Assembly: GCF_037154085.1 (NCBI RefSeq)
Contig: NZ_JBANRM010000001.1
Location: 186,001 to 250,000, forward strand
Length of the DNA: 64,000 nt
Reading direction: 5' to 3'
DNA from: Andeanibacterium fulvum
GTDB taxonomy: Bacteria; Pseudomonadota; Alphaproteobacteria; Sphingomonadales; Sphingomonadaceae
Part shown: piece by piece, positions 24,156 to 32,028 of the stretch
Position numbering within the stretch: position 1 is the first letter of the stretch
Layout: the number at the start of each line of letters is the position of its first letter
Notes under the pieces: model-generated
What the model was told of the DNA's origin: nothing
The model's input: the letters and a program-made list of their open reading frames with translations, nothing else
Databases searched by the model: none
Position numbers and translations under genes: made by a program

Positions 24156-26616
24156 CACGCAGTCTTTCGATCGCCTGGGCCAGCGCCACATAGAGCTTGC
24201 CCATATCGGAAGAGAGCAGCGTCACGCCCAGCGCATTGCCGTCGCGAGTGGAAAGCAGGGTGCGCAGCATCGCTTCGAAATCGTGGATGTAGCGGCTGAC
24301 ATGCTCGCGGAAATCCGGATCGCGGTCATAGATTTCGGCGATTTCCCGTGCTTCCGAATTGTCGAGCAGACGAACCGCACGGCGCGTGAAGATGCCCCGA
24401 TCGCCACGCAGATAGGCCGCCCAGGCCGTATCGGTAACGTCGTTGGACAGCGCCTTTGAAATGTCGATCGAGTTCGAATTGAGGCTCTCGCTGATCAGGG
24501 CGACGCGGCGGGCGAAATCATTATCCACCTGCTCTTCGGCGCGCTGGCGGGCCCGCGCAACGCGGTTTTCGAGATTGCCGGTAAGTTCGTCCACCTTGGC
24601 AAGTTGATCGCGCAGCTGGCGCGCAGCTTCCTTGCCGACGCCGCTGGCATGGGCGGCCGCCTGCTCCAGCTCCCCGATAGCTTCGGCAGCGCGCAGACGG
24701 ATAGCACGTTCGATTGCCTCGGCACTTTGAGAACCGATCCGATCGGAAAGCTCCTCGATGGCATCGCTGTGCCCGCTGCCTAGTTCGTCGAGCGTGGCAC
24801 GCAGCGCGCCGCGCAGCTTTTCGACGGCCTCAGTCATTTCACCCTGGACCTGCTGCGAAACGCCGTCGCTCTCTTCGCCAAGGGCCGCGACGGCACCGCG
24901 CAATTTCTCGATCCGCTCCGCGTGAGCGTTTTCATGCTCGGCCATGCTGCCGTGGAGCGTTTCGAGTTCGCCGATAACCGCCTTGCCGTTCTCCATGGCG
25001 GAGATGACGTAGCCGGACAGGGCCTGCCCCTTGGTTCCGGCATCGTCGAGCATGATGCCAAGCTCGCGAGTGCGCGTCTCGAAATTGCCGAGGCGTTGTT
25101 CGGCAAGGGCGAGGGCGGAAGGCAGATGCTCCCGGCTGTGTTCCGCACCAGCCTGGATCAGTTCCAAAAGGCGGACACTGGAATCGGTCAACTCCATCAC
25201 TGCATGGTCGGTTGCTTCGACGACTTCCTTGTTGTTCTTCAGTCGGACGGTGAGCAACTCGATGGCCTGGGCCAATCCGCTGCCGACCTTTTCCCCGCGT
25301 GCGGCGGTTTCTTCCATCTGGGCGGTAACCTGGCCGACCTTGCCGGCGAGCTTCTCGCCATGCTCGGTGAGGGCGGCGATCTGGTTGAGCTGGCTCTGCT
25401 GGTGGGCGGCAATGGCCGAATCGAGCGCAGCGATCCGCTTCTCGAAAGCGAGTACTTCCTCAGCTTCCCGCGCGGCATGCTCCTGCTGCCGGACTTCGAT
25501 GGCCTCTGCAAAACTCGCGAGGCGCTTGTCGATCGAGGCGTCAACCTGCCGGGCCCAATCGCTCACGGAATCGAGCCGCTTGCGCGTCCGCTCCAGCGCG
25601 GCTGCATCGATCTCTCCGATTTCCTTGAGCGCTTCGGCAAGGTTGCCGCGCATTCGCTGGATCGATGCTTCCCATTTGCCGATCGCATCCGCTTCGCCTT
25701 CGCGCACGGATTGGGCAAAGTCGTTGCATTCCGCCTGCAGCGCGTTGATCCGCTGACCGAGGCCGACAATGATCGAGGAAGCGCTCTCGCCGATCCGGCG
25801 GGCATGGCCGTCAAATTCCTCGAGCGCTTCACTGACCTTGCCCTTGAGGCCGTCTGTCAGTTTCATGCCGGCTTCGCCAAAGGCATTCATCCGCTGCAGC
25901 CCGGTAATCATATCGTCGAGCTGGACCTTGGCGGTGCGGCCGGCATTGCCGATCTGGCTGGTCACATCTCGTGCGGAATTGGCCACAACGGGCAGTTCGT
26001 CCCGGAGTTTATCCATGTTGGACAGGGCCGTGGTGCTGACAGTGGCGATTGATTCGATCTGTGCCGCGTTCTTGTGCACCAGTGCCGACATGCGCTCCGC
26101 ATTTTCGGACAGGCGTTCGCTCGCCATGCGGCCCACGGATTCCAGATCGCGCGACTGGGCGGCGAGGAATTCGCGTGCCAGGCTCAACTCGCGGTTTACC
26201 GTGGTCAGGCGATGTTCGAGGCGGGCGCTTTCTTCCGCAAGCTGTCGTGCCGTATCGCTGAAACGTCCGGCTTCGCGGCGGCTTGAGCGCATGGCGAGCA
26301 GCCACAGACCGACGACGAGCACGGTCGGAACCGCCCATTGGGCAATCCATCCGCTCCACATCTCAGGCGTTGCGCCCGCAAGCATTTCCGCATGATGGGC
26401 CCAGGCGAAGAAACCGGTCCAACCGGCAATGGCGAGGAGGGCCAAGACAGGCATGACCCACCCGAAACGGCGCGGCGCCGGTTCGGCCTCATCCTCAAGC
26501 GACAATACTTCATCGGCCTCCACAGATAGCTCATAGGCTTCCGTGACGGTTTCGGTATGCGATTCGGGCGGGGTATCCCCCGGGCCGAACGCAACGACGT
26601 GCGAACCCCCAGACAT
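24151..26616 (-). CDS. large membrane-anchored coiled-coil protein (TipN-like)
   Basis: An 821-residue protein. An acidic cytoplasmic N-terminus is followed by two membrane helices (about residues 52-73 and 93-109), then some 580 residues of heptad-rich coiled coil rich in Ala, Glu, Arg and Ser. It ends in a globular C-terminal region (about 710-821) with AWAAYLRGDRGIFTRRAV and DPDFREHVSRYIHDFEAML. This layout matches the polarity factor TipN of Caulobacter and related alphaproteobacterial proteins, and the C-terminal region resembles theirs as far as I recall; a strict orthology claim would need alignment. It could mark a cell pole or the new division site. It is divergent from the Hpt-like gene, with 68 bp between them. 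Confidence 0.65.
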   Translation of the reverse strand: MSGGSHVVAFGPGDTPPESHTETVTEAYELSVEADEVLSLEDEAEPAPRRFGWVMPVLALLAIAGWTGFFAWAHHAEMLAGATPEMWSGWIAQWAVPTVLVVGLWLLAMRSSRREAGRFSDTARQLAEESARLEHRLTTVNRELSLAREFLAAQSRDLESVGRMASERLSENAERMSALVHKNAAQIESIATVSTTALSNMDKLRDELPVVANSARDVTSQIGNAGRTAKVQLDDMITGLQRMNAFGEAGMKLTDGLKGKVSEALEEFDGHARRIGESASSIIVGLGQRINALQAECNDFAQSVREGEADAIGKWEASIQRMRGNLAEALKEIGEIDAAALERTRKRLDSVSDWARQVDASIDKRLASFAEAIEVRQQEHAAREAEEVLAFEKRIAALDSAIAAHQQSQLNQIAALTEHGEKLAGKVGQVTAQMEETAARGEKVGSGLAQAIELLTVRLKNNKEVVEATDHAVMELTDSSVRLLELIQAGAEHSREHLPSALALAEQRLGNFETRTRELGIMLDDAGTKGQALSGYVISAMENGKAVIGELETLHGSMAEHENAHAERIEKLRGAVAALGEESDGVSQQVQGEMTEAVEKLRGALRATLDELGSGHSDAIEELSDRIGSQSAEAIERAIRLRAAEAIGELEQAAAHASGVGKEAARQLRDQLAKVDELTGNLENRVARARQRAEEQVDNDFARRVALISESLNSNSIDISKALSNDVTDTAWAAYLRGDRGIFTRRAVRLLDNSEAREIAEIYDRDPDFREHVSRYIHDFEAMLRTLLSTRDGNALGVTLLSSDMGKLYVALAQAIERLRD

Positions 26617-26684
26617 ATCTGCAGGATACCACGGATCGCATCACAATAAACCCTGACTTAACCTTATCCTCCTAGGCTGCCATC

Positions 26685-26993
26685 ATGGCCTATGAAAACG
26701 GTGCCCTCGACGCCACTTTGGCAGCCGCCGCCGGGGACGATCCCGTGCTGCTGACAGAGTTGCGCAATGCCTTCAGCGAGAGCCTTGCCAATCAGGTCGA
26801 CCTGCTGCGTCGGGCCCGTTGCGACGGCAACTGGAACGTGGCGGCAATGCGCCTCAAAGGGCTGGCGGCCAGCTTCCACGCAGAAGGGCTGATCGGCTTG
26901 GCGGAAGAGGCACTGGACTCCGCCCCCGGCGAGCCGGTGGTGATCCGTAAGCTGGAGCGCTTCCTCAACGAATTCGTGCATCCCGCCGACTGA
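26685..26993 (+). CDS. Hpt-domain-like protein without the phospho-histidine
   Basis: A 102-residue, mainly helical protein the size of a single histidine phosphotransfer (Hpt) domain. The helix normally carrying the motif AHxLKG reads AAMRLKGLAASFHAEGL, with Met55 where the phosphorylated histidine belongs; the following Lys-Gly and the small residues are kept. If the assignment is right it cannot accept phosphate by the usual route and may act as a docking protein. It is followed 55 bp later by the gene at 27049, and a histidine-kinase-like gene with the same defect ends the cluster. Confidence 0.6.
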   Translation: MAYENGALDATLAAAAGDDPVLLTELRNAFSESLANQVDLLRRARCDGNWNVAAMRLKGLAASFHAEGLIGLAEEALDSAPGEPVVIRKLERFLNEFVHPAD

Positions 26994-27013
26994 CACGCGC
27001 GATTGCAGGGTGC

Positions 27014-27042
27014 TTGGCAGGCCGCTGCCGCTGCCCTAGATC
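27014..27042 (+). promoter_or_regulatory. candidate promoter giving a leaderless mRNA
   Basis: TTGGCA (27014-27019) and TAGATC (27037-27042) are 17 bp apart. The -10 ends six bases before the GTG at 27049, so transcription would start at or next to the start codon. No ribosome-binding site is visible before the GTG, which agrees with a leaderless message. Confidence 0.35.
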
Positions 27043-27048
27043 GGCTTT

Positions 27049-28248
27049 GTGCGCGTCGCTCTTCTCTCATTGATCGAACGGGCCGGGGATGACCCGGAAA
27101 CTCCGCTCGCTACGCTTTCGCTGGCGGGGCATAGCCTTGCCGAACGCCAGCTGGAACTGGTCCTCGAACTGGCGTGCGAGCGGATCGTCTGCATTTCCGG
27201 CGGATTGGGGCGCGACCTGATCGCCCTGCAGCACCAGGCGGAGAGTTCGGGCGCTCGGTTCAATCTGATTGCCGGGCCGCGCCAGCTTGCGGGGCTGGTG
27301 AATACGGCGGACGAACTGGTTGTCGTCGCACCCGGACTGCTCCCCGCTGCGAGTGAAGCCAAGGCCGGATTGGCGGGCGGCAATGGCGTGCTCGTCCTGC
27401 CGGTGGAAACCGGTATTGCCGCCGGCTTCGAGCGCATCGACCTGAATTATGCCTGGGCAGGCGTGCTCGCCATGCCCGGAACGCTTGTCGAGCGGCTGAA
27501 TCAGCTCCCGGCGGATTGCGATGCGATTTCCGCGCTGTTGAGGATTGCCTTGCAGGGCAGGGTTCCGGAACGGTCTCTCCCGGAAGCAGTGCTGGCGGAA
27601 CGACGCTGGGCCATGGTGACGTCGCGCGCCAAGCTGGCGGAAATCGAGCCGGAATGGTTCCGCCGCCATGTCGCACCGCCTTCTGCCTTTGCGCCGGGCC
27701 GGGCACTTGCCCGGCTTGGTATGCGCAATTTCGGCGGCAATCTTCTGGCGAGAGGCTGGAAGCCTGCATTCCTGACCGCTGGCGGAGTCGTGCTGGCGGC
27801 GCTCGGACTCGTGGCCGCCTGGTTCGAACAGCCGGCCGTGGCCCTCATCTCCTGCGGTCTGGGCTGGCTCTCGCTCGAGGCCGGCAAGGCCCTTGCGTCG
27901 CTTGCGCAGGCAGGGAGCGTCGGGGCGAAGGGGGGCGGCCGCGTGATGCCTCTGGCGGCGCTGTTGGTCGACCTTGCGCTGATCGTGGTTCTGGCTTCGG
28001 CATTGCCGGGTACGCGGGCGGAACGGTTGTTCGCACCGCTAGTGCTGATCGGTACGACAACGCTCGCGGGCAGGGTGATTACCGCCAAATGGGCGGAGAT
28101 CGGGCAGGACCGTGCCGCGCTTGCCCTGCTGCTCGCTCTGGCGAGCCTTGGGGGAGTTCTGCTTCCCGTAATTCAACTCCTCGCTCTGGCAGCGATTGCC
28201 GCTATGCTCGGCTTTTCGCGCGGTTCAGCGCAGATAACGCGGGCTTAA
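27049..28248 (+). CDS. membrane protein with nucleotidyltransferase-like N-terminus
   Basis: A 399-residue protein in two parts. Residues 1 to about 225 are soluble and alpha/beta; the opening (MRVALLSLIERAG, LSLAGHSLAERQLELVLELA, RIVCISGGLG, ADELVVVAPGLL) resembles the Rossmann-like fold of sugar-nucleotide or NTP transferases, but no complete catalytic motif is visible. Residues about 240-395 hold five or six membrane helices. I do not recognise a named family. The start is GTG 27049 without a ribosome-binding site. It is followed by the gene at 28278 in the same direction, and the context suggests a membrane-linked signalling or envelope function, which is inference. Confidence 0.65.
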   Translation: MRVALLSLIERAGDDPETPLATLSLAGHSLAERQLELVLELACERIVCISGGLGRDLIALQHQAESSGARFNLIAGPRQLAGLVNTADELVVVAPGLLPAASEAKAGLAGGNGVLVLPVETGIAAGFERIDLNYAWAGVLAMPGTLVERLNQLPADCDAISALLRIALQGRVPERSLPEAVLAERRWAMVTSRAKLAEIEPEWFRRHVAPPSAFAPGRALARLGMRNFGGNLLARGWKPAFLTAGGVVLAALGLVAAWFEQPAVALISCGLGWLSLEAGKALASLAQAGSVGAKGGGRVMPLAALLVDLALIVVLASALPGTRAERLFAPLVLIGTTTLAGRVITAKWAEIGQDRAALALLLALASLGGVLLPVIQLLALAAIAAMLGFSRGSAQITRA

Positions 28249-28277
28249 CCAAGAACCGCTATGGCGGAACGAGGAAA

Positions 28278-29234
28278 ATGGCCGGCATGAACCATCACAC
28301 GGATCAGAGCGTCGAAGACGCGATGCGCCTCGAACTGGCGGAGGGCGATGCCGTGATCGGCACGTTCGGTCCGATTCTGCGTCATTTGCTGGTCAACGAC
28401 GACCATTCCCTGTTCAGTGACGAGACCGTGGCGCGGGTGCGCGGCATGGTGGCCGGCATCGCGCTGCAACTCCTGCACGCGCAGGCAGACGCGGCCGAAG
28501 CCGAAGAGCCCGAAGATTATGTGGAAGATCGACTAGAGGGCCTGAGCGAGGCCATGCTCGGCAACACTGCTTTGCTTGGGCATCTTCATGCGCTCGCGCT
28601 GGAATGGCAGCTTGCGGAGCGCCTGCAGGTCCGCACCGGACTTGATCCGGTGCTTTCCCCGTTGCTCCAGGCGCTGATCGCCTCCAGCGACGCAGAAACC
28701 GCCACCTCCGCCATGGCCGCGCTCGCGGGGCAGGCGCGCTTTGTCCAGAGCTTGCGGCGCATGGAACTGTCTCTGCCGGAATTGCCAGGCGATCTGTTCC
28801 ATTCGACGCTCGTCACCATGCGGACCCTTGCCGGGCAGGAGGACGAGCTTGCGGCCCAGACCGCCGAGGCTGCCCTGCGGGCTGAGTTCGACGAGAGCCG
28901 CAGTCGCCTTGGCCTGCTCGCCCGACTGGTTACGGGCATGGGCGGAGGCGCGATTGCGGCGCTTTCTGTAAGCCATGCGGGTGTGGCCATCTTCCTGAGT
29001 GCGCTTGCGATCGGATGTGGTCAGTCTCGCGATCTCGCGGTGCTGTCTACGCATGACCGGCAACTTGCCCGGCTCGCCTTGGCGCTGCGCGCGGCAGGGC
29101 TCCAGCCTGCGGCGGTAGAGGAACAACTGATCTTCCTGCATCCCGACATCGTCTTGCCGGACGGATTCGAACAATTGCGGTCCGAACGTGCGGCGGCCCT
29201 GCTGACGGCGTCCGCGCCGTTTGTTGGCGGATAG
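28278..29234 (+). CDS. helical protein of unknown function
   Basis: A 318-residue, almost wholly alpha-helical protein rich in Ala, Leu and Glu. The N-terminal third has an acidic stretch (DAAEAEEPEDYVEDRLEGL), and one hydrophobic segment near residues 230-260 (GGGAIAALSVSHAGVAIFLS) may touch the membrane. The repeated helix pairs could be HEAT-like. I do not recognise a family. The start ATG 28278 follows GAGGAAA; ATG 28287 is a close alternative. It ends four bases before the histidine-kinase-like gene, which suggests joint expression and action. Confidence 0.65.
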   Translation: MAGMNHHTDQSVEDAMRLELAEGDAVIGTFGPILRHLLVNDDHSLFSDETVARVRGMVAGIALQLLHAQADAAEAEEPEDYVEDRLEGLSEAMLGNTALLGHLHALALEWQLAERLQVRTGLDPVLSPLLQALIASSDAETATSAMAALAGQARFVQSLRRMELSLPELPGDLFHSTLVTMRTLAGQEDELAAQTAEAALRAEFDESRSRLGLLARLVTGMGGGAIAALSVSHAGVAIFLSALAIGCGQSRDLAVLSTHDRQLARLALALRAAGLQPAAVEEQLIFLHPDIVLPDGFEQLRSERAAALLTASAPFVGG

Positions 29235-29237
29235 ACG

Positions 29238-30605
29238 ATGCCGCAGGGAACAACCTATCTCGCCAGAGCACGCAGCGATGAGGAAGACCGGCTGATTGAG
29301 GCAGACGAGCCTCTGGCCGGCTTGCAATTGCGCAGCGGGGGCGAACTGCCCGGTACGATTGCCACGCCCGCCTTGCTCGAACTGGTACGCAAGGCGCGCC
29401 GGTATGGGCTCAAGCTGGCGCGGCCGATCCACGCTCAGAACGATCACGAGGCAGTGACGGCCTGGGTAGAGGTCATTCCAGGGCCTACCGGTTGCGAAAT
29501 CGGGCTCGCCAACTGGCAGGCCGCGCCGCTGCCGATCGAGGACCCCGCCGCCATCGAGCAGCGCCGGGCTGAGATCGATCGCGATCTGGCCGAGTTCAAT
29601 GCGCGGCTCGATCCGCAGCAGGGCATCCTTTCCGCGGATACGGCGTCATCCGAATTGCGCCCGCTAGCCGATGCGATGCGGAAGGGCGTGGGCCGGCCCT
29701 GGACGGATTTCGTCGAAGTGGAAGGAAGCCAGCACCATCAGCCGCTCCATTGGCGCCTGCTGGACGGTGCGGCAGTCCGGCTGCCGGGATCCGGCCGCCG
29801 CTGGCGCGCAAGTCTGGTGCCGTTGGGCGGCCCTGAGGCGGGCGCGAACGGCTTCGAATTGTATCTCGTGGCCGAGGAACCGCCGGCACGGCCCGCCAGT
29901 TTGCAGGAAGCCCCCGTGGTTCGCGCTGCGCCAGGAGCGGCGATCGGGCGTGACGTGGCCCCGGTTCTGCGCCAGCCTATCGCGCGGATCATTGCCAATG
30001 CAGAGACGATCCGCACGCGCCTCGCCGGGCCACTCGCCGAGGAATACAGCAATTATGCCGCCGATATCGCGGCGGCGGGCCAGCACCTGCTGGCGCTGAT
30101 CGACGATCTTTCCGATCTGGAAGTGGTCGAGGCCGACGAATTCAGCACCGCCCCCGATCTGATCGATCTGGCCGATGTCGCTCGCCGTGCGGTGGGCATT
30201 CTCGGGGTGCGCGCGCAGGAGCGCGGGATCGGGATCGACGTACCGGGCGCGGACGAGCACCTGCCGGCAATCGGCGAGTTCCGCCGCGTGTTGCAGGTGC
30301 TGCTGAACCTTATCGGCAATGCGATCCGCTATACGCCTGAAGGCTCGCGCATCGCGGTGCAATTGGGGGCCGCGAGCGGGAAGGCCAGGATTATCGTGGC
30401 CGACCAGGGGCAAGGATTGAGCGAGGAGCAGCAGGCCAAGGTGTTCGAGAAATTCGAGCGTCTCGGCCGTAGCGGCGACGGCGGCTCTGGCCTCGGGCTC
30501 TATATTTCGCGCAGGCTGGCCCGTGCGATGGGCGGCGATCTGACGGTGGAAAGCGCCCCCGGAAAGGGCGCGCGCTTTATCCTGAGCTTGCCTGCCAGCA
30601 GCTGA
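29238..30605 (+). CDS. histidine-kinase-like protein with a degenerate H-box
   Basis: A 455-residue cytoplasmic protein with no membrane helix. The C-terminal ATPase domain is intact: N-box LLNLIGNAIRYTPEG (residues 355-369), G1 box ADQGQGL (388-394), F-box KVFEKFERLG and G2 box GDGGSGLGLYIS (413-424). The dimerisation helix before it reads RDVAPVLRQPIARIIANAET; aligned with the usual SHELRTPL, Pro242 stands where the phosphorylated histidine should be. The first 230 residues hold a PAS-like region of uncertain fold. It may regulate without autophosphorylation, or the histidine lies elsewhere. It begins four bases after the gene at 28278 and ends the cluster. Confidence 0.75.
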   Translation: MPQGTTYLARARSDEEDRLIEADEPLAGLQLRSGGELPGTIATPALLELVRKARRYGLKLARPIHAQNDHEAVTAWVEVIPGPTGCEIGLANWQAAPLPIEDPAAIEQRRAEIDRDLAEFNARLDPQQGILSADTASSELRPLADAMRKGVGRPWTDFVEVEGSQHHQPLHWRLLDGAAVRLPGSGRRWRASLVPLGGPEAGANGFELYLVAEEPPARPASLQEAPVVRAAPGAAIGRDVAPVLRQPIARIIANAETIRTRLAGPLAEEYSNYAADIAAAGQHLLALIDDLSDLEVVEADEFSTAPDLIDLADVARRAVGILGVRAQERGIGIDVPGADEHLPAIGEFRRVLQVLLNLIGNAIRYTPEGSRIAVQLGAASGKARIIVADQGQGLSEEQQAKVFEKFERLGRSGDGGSGLGLYISRRLARAMGGDLTVESAPGKGARFILSLPASS

Positions 30606-30635
30606 ACCGCAGCGTAGCCATTCGCCCAAAAGAAA

Positions 30636-30667
30636 AGCGCGCCGCCCATTTCCATGGTCGGCGCGCT
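30636..30667 (-). terminator. rho-independent terminator of gltA
   Basis: A perfect 9-bp inverted repeat (AGCGCGCCG / CGGCGCGCT) with a 14-base loop lies between the kinase-like gene and gltA. On the minus strand it is followed by TTTTCTTTTGGG, a proper T tract for the gltA transcript. The plus strand has no T tract, but the hairpin may also help stop the kinase-cluster transcript. Confidence 0.75.
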
Positions 30668-30729
30668 ATTCGTAATCCGCCTGTCGAGCAGGAAGCTCTC
30701 AGGCGGTTACTGGATGATGCCGTAAGGCC

Positions 30730-32016
30730 TCAGCGCTTCTCCACCGGCACGTAATCGCGCTGCGTGGGGCCAGTGTAGAGCTGGCGTGGGCGGCCGATCT
30801 TCTGGCCGGGATCGCTGATCATTTCGTTCCACTGCGCCACCCAGCCCACGGTGCGGGCAAGGGCGAACAGGGCAGTGAACATGGTGGTCGGGAAACCGAT
30901 CGCCGACAGGATGATGCCCGAATAGAAGTCCACGTTCGGGAACAGCTTCTTCTCGACGAAGTAATCGTCATGCAGGGCAAGTTCCTCGAGCCGCAGGGCG
31001 GTTTCGAACAGCGGATCGTCTACCTTCAGCGCTTCGAACACTTCGCGCACCGTCTTCTGCATCACGGCCGCGCGCGGATCGTAGTTCTTGTAGACGCGGT
31101 GGCCGAAGCCCATCAGGCGGAACGGATCGTTCTTGTCCTTCGCGCGCTCGATATAGTGGGGAATCTTGTCCGGCGTGCCGATCTCGTGCAGCATGTTGAG
31201 CGCGGCTTCATTGGCGCCGCCATGGGCAGGACCCCACAGGCAGGCAATGCCCGCGGCGATACATGCAAACGGATTGGCGCCCGACGAACCGGCGAGACGC
31301 ACGGTCGAGGTCGAGGCGTTCTGTTCGTGGTCGGCATGGAGGATGAAAATCCGGTCCATCGCGCGTTCCACCGCCGGGATCACTTCATATTCCTCGGCCG
31401 GCACGCCGAAGGTCATGCGCAGGAAGTTGCCCGTGTAGGACAGCTTGTTGTCCGGATACATGAAGGGCTGGCCGACGGAATATTTGTAAGCCATCGCCGC
31501 AATGGTCGGCATCTTGGCGATCAGGCGGTGCGAGCTGATCCGGCGGTGTTCCGGATCGGAAATATCGGTGCTGTCGTGATAGAAGGCCGACAGGGCCCCG
31601 ACCACACCGCACATCACGGCCATCGGGTGCGCATCGCGACGGAAGCCGCGATAGAAGGTGGCCAGCTGTTCGTGCAGCATGGTGTGGCGCGTGATGGTGC
31701 GCGTGAAGTTGTCATATTCGGCGGCGTTGGGCAGTTCGCCGTTCAGCAGCAGATAGGCCACTTCCATGAAGCTGGAATGTTCGGCCAGCTGGCCGATGGG
31801 ATAGCCGCGGTGAAGCAAGACGCCTTCTTCGCCATCGATATAGGTAAGGGCACTTTCACACGATGCGGTGGAGGTGAAGCCGGGATCGTATGTGAACATG
31901 TGCGATTGGCCGTAGAGCTTGCGGATATCGACGACATCCGGCCCGACGCTGCCTTCCAGCACGGGGAAATCGTAGCTCTTGTCTCCAACGGTAAGCTTCG
32001 CGTGCTTGTCAGCCAA
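30730..32016 (-). CDS. gltA: citrate synthase
   Basis: A 428-residue hexameric-type (type II) citrate synthase, which condenses acetyl-CoA and oxaloacetate at the entry of the TCA cycle. The active-site regions are visible: HADHEQNAST near residue 230, GPAHGGANEAAL near residue 266 with the first catalytic His, GFGHRVYKNYDPRA near residue 310 with the second His, and the catalytic Asp in NVDFYSGI near residue 365. The N-terminal beta-domain of the Gram-negative enzyme is present. It starts 12 bp after gltX in the same direction. Confidence 0.97.
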   Translation of the reverse strand: MADKHAKLTVGDKSYDFPVLEGSVGPDVVDIRKLYGQSHMFTYDPGFTSTASCESALTYIDGEEGVLLHRGYPIGQLAEHSSFMEVAYLLLNGELPNAAEYDNFTRTITRHTMLHEQLATFYRGFRRDAHPMAVMCGVVGALSAFYHDSTDISDPEHRRISSHRLIAKMPTIAAMAYKYSVGQPFMYPDNKLSYTGNFLRMTFGVPAEEYEVIPAVERAMDRIFILHADHEQNASTSTVRLAGSSGANPFACIAAGIACLWGPAHGGANEAALNMLHEIGTPDKIPHYIERAKDKNDPFRLMGFGHRVYKNYDPRAAVMQKTVREVFEALKVDDPLFETALRLEELALHDDYFVEKKLFPNVDFYSGIILSAIGFPTTMFTALFALARTVGWVAQWNEMISDPGQKIGRPRQLYTGPTQRDYVPVEKR

Positions 32017-32028
32017 GTCTCGTACTCC

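Noticed and set aside
27516..28277. Upstream extension of the 28278 gene to give a 572-residue protein
   Set aside because: The extension overlaps the last two thirds of the membrane-protein gene in another frame and reads as a low-complexity Gly/Arg/Ser shadow; ATG 28278 has a ribosome-binding site.
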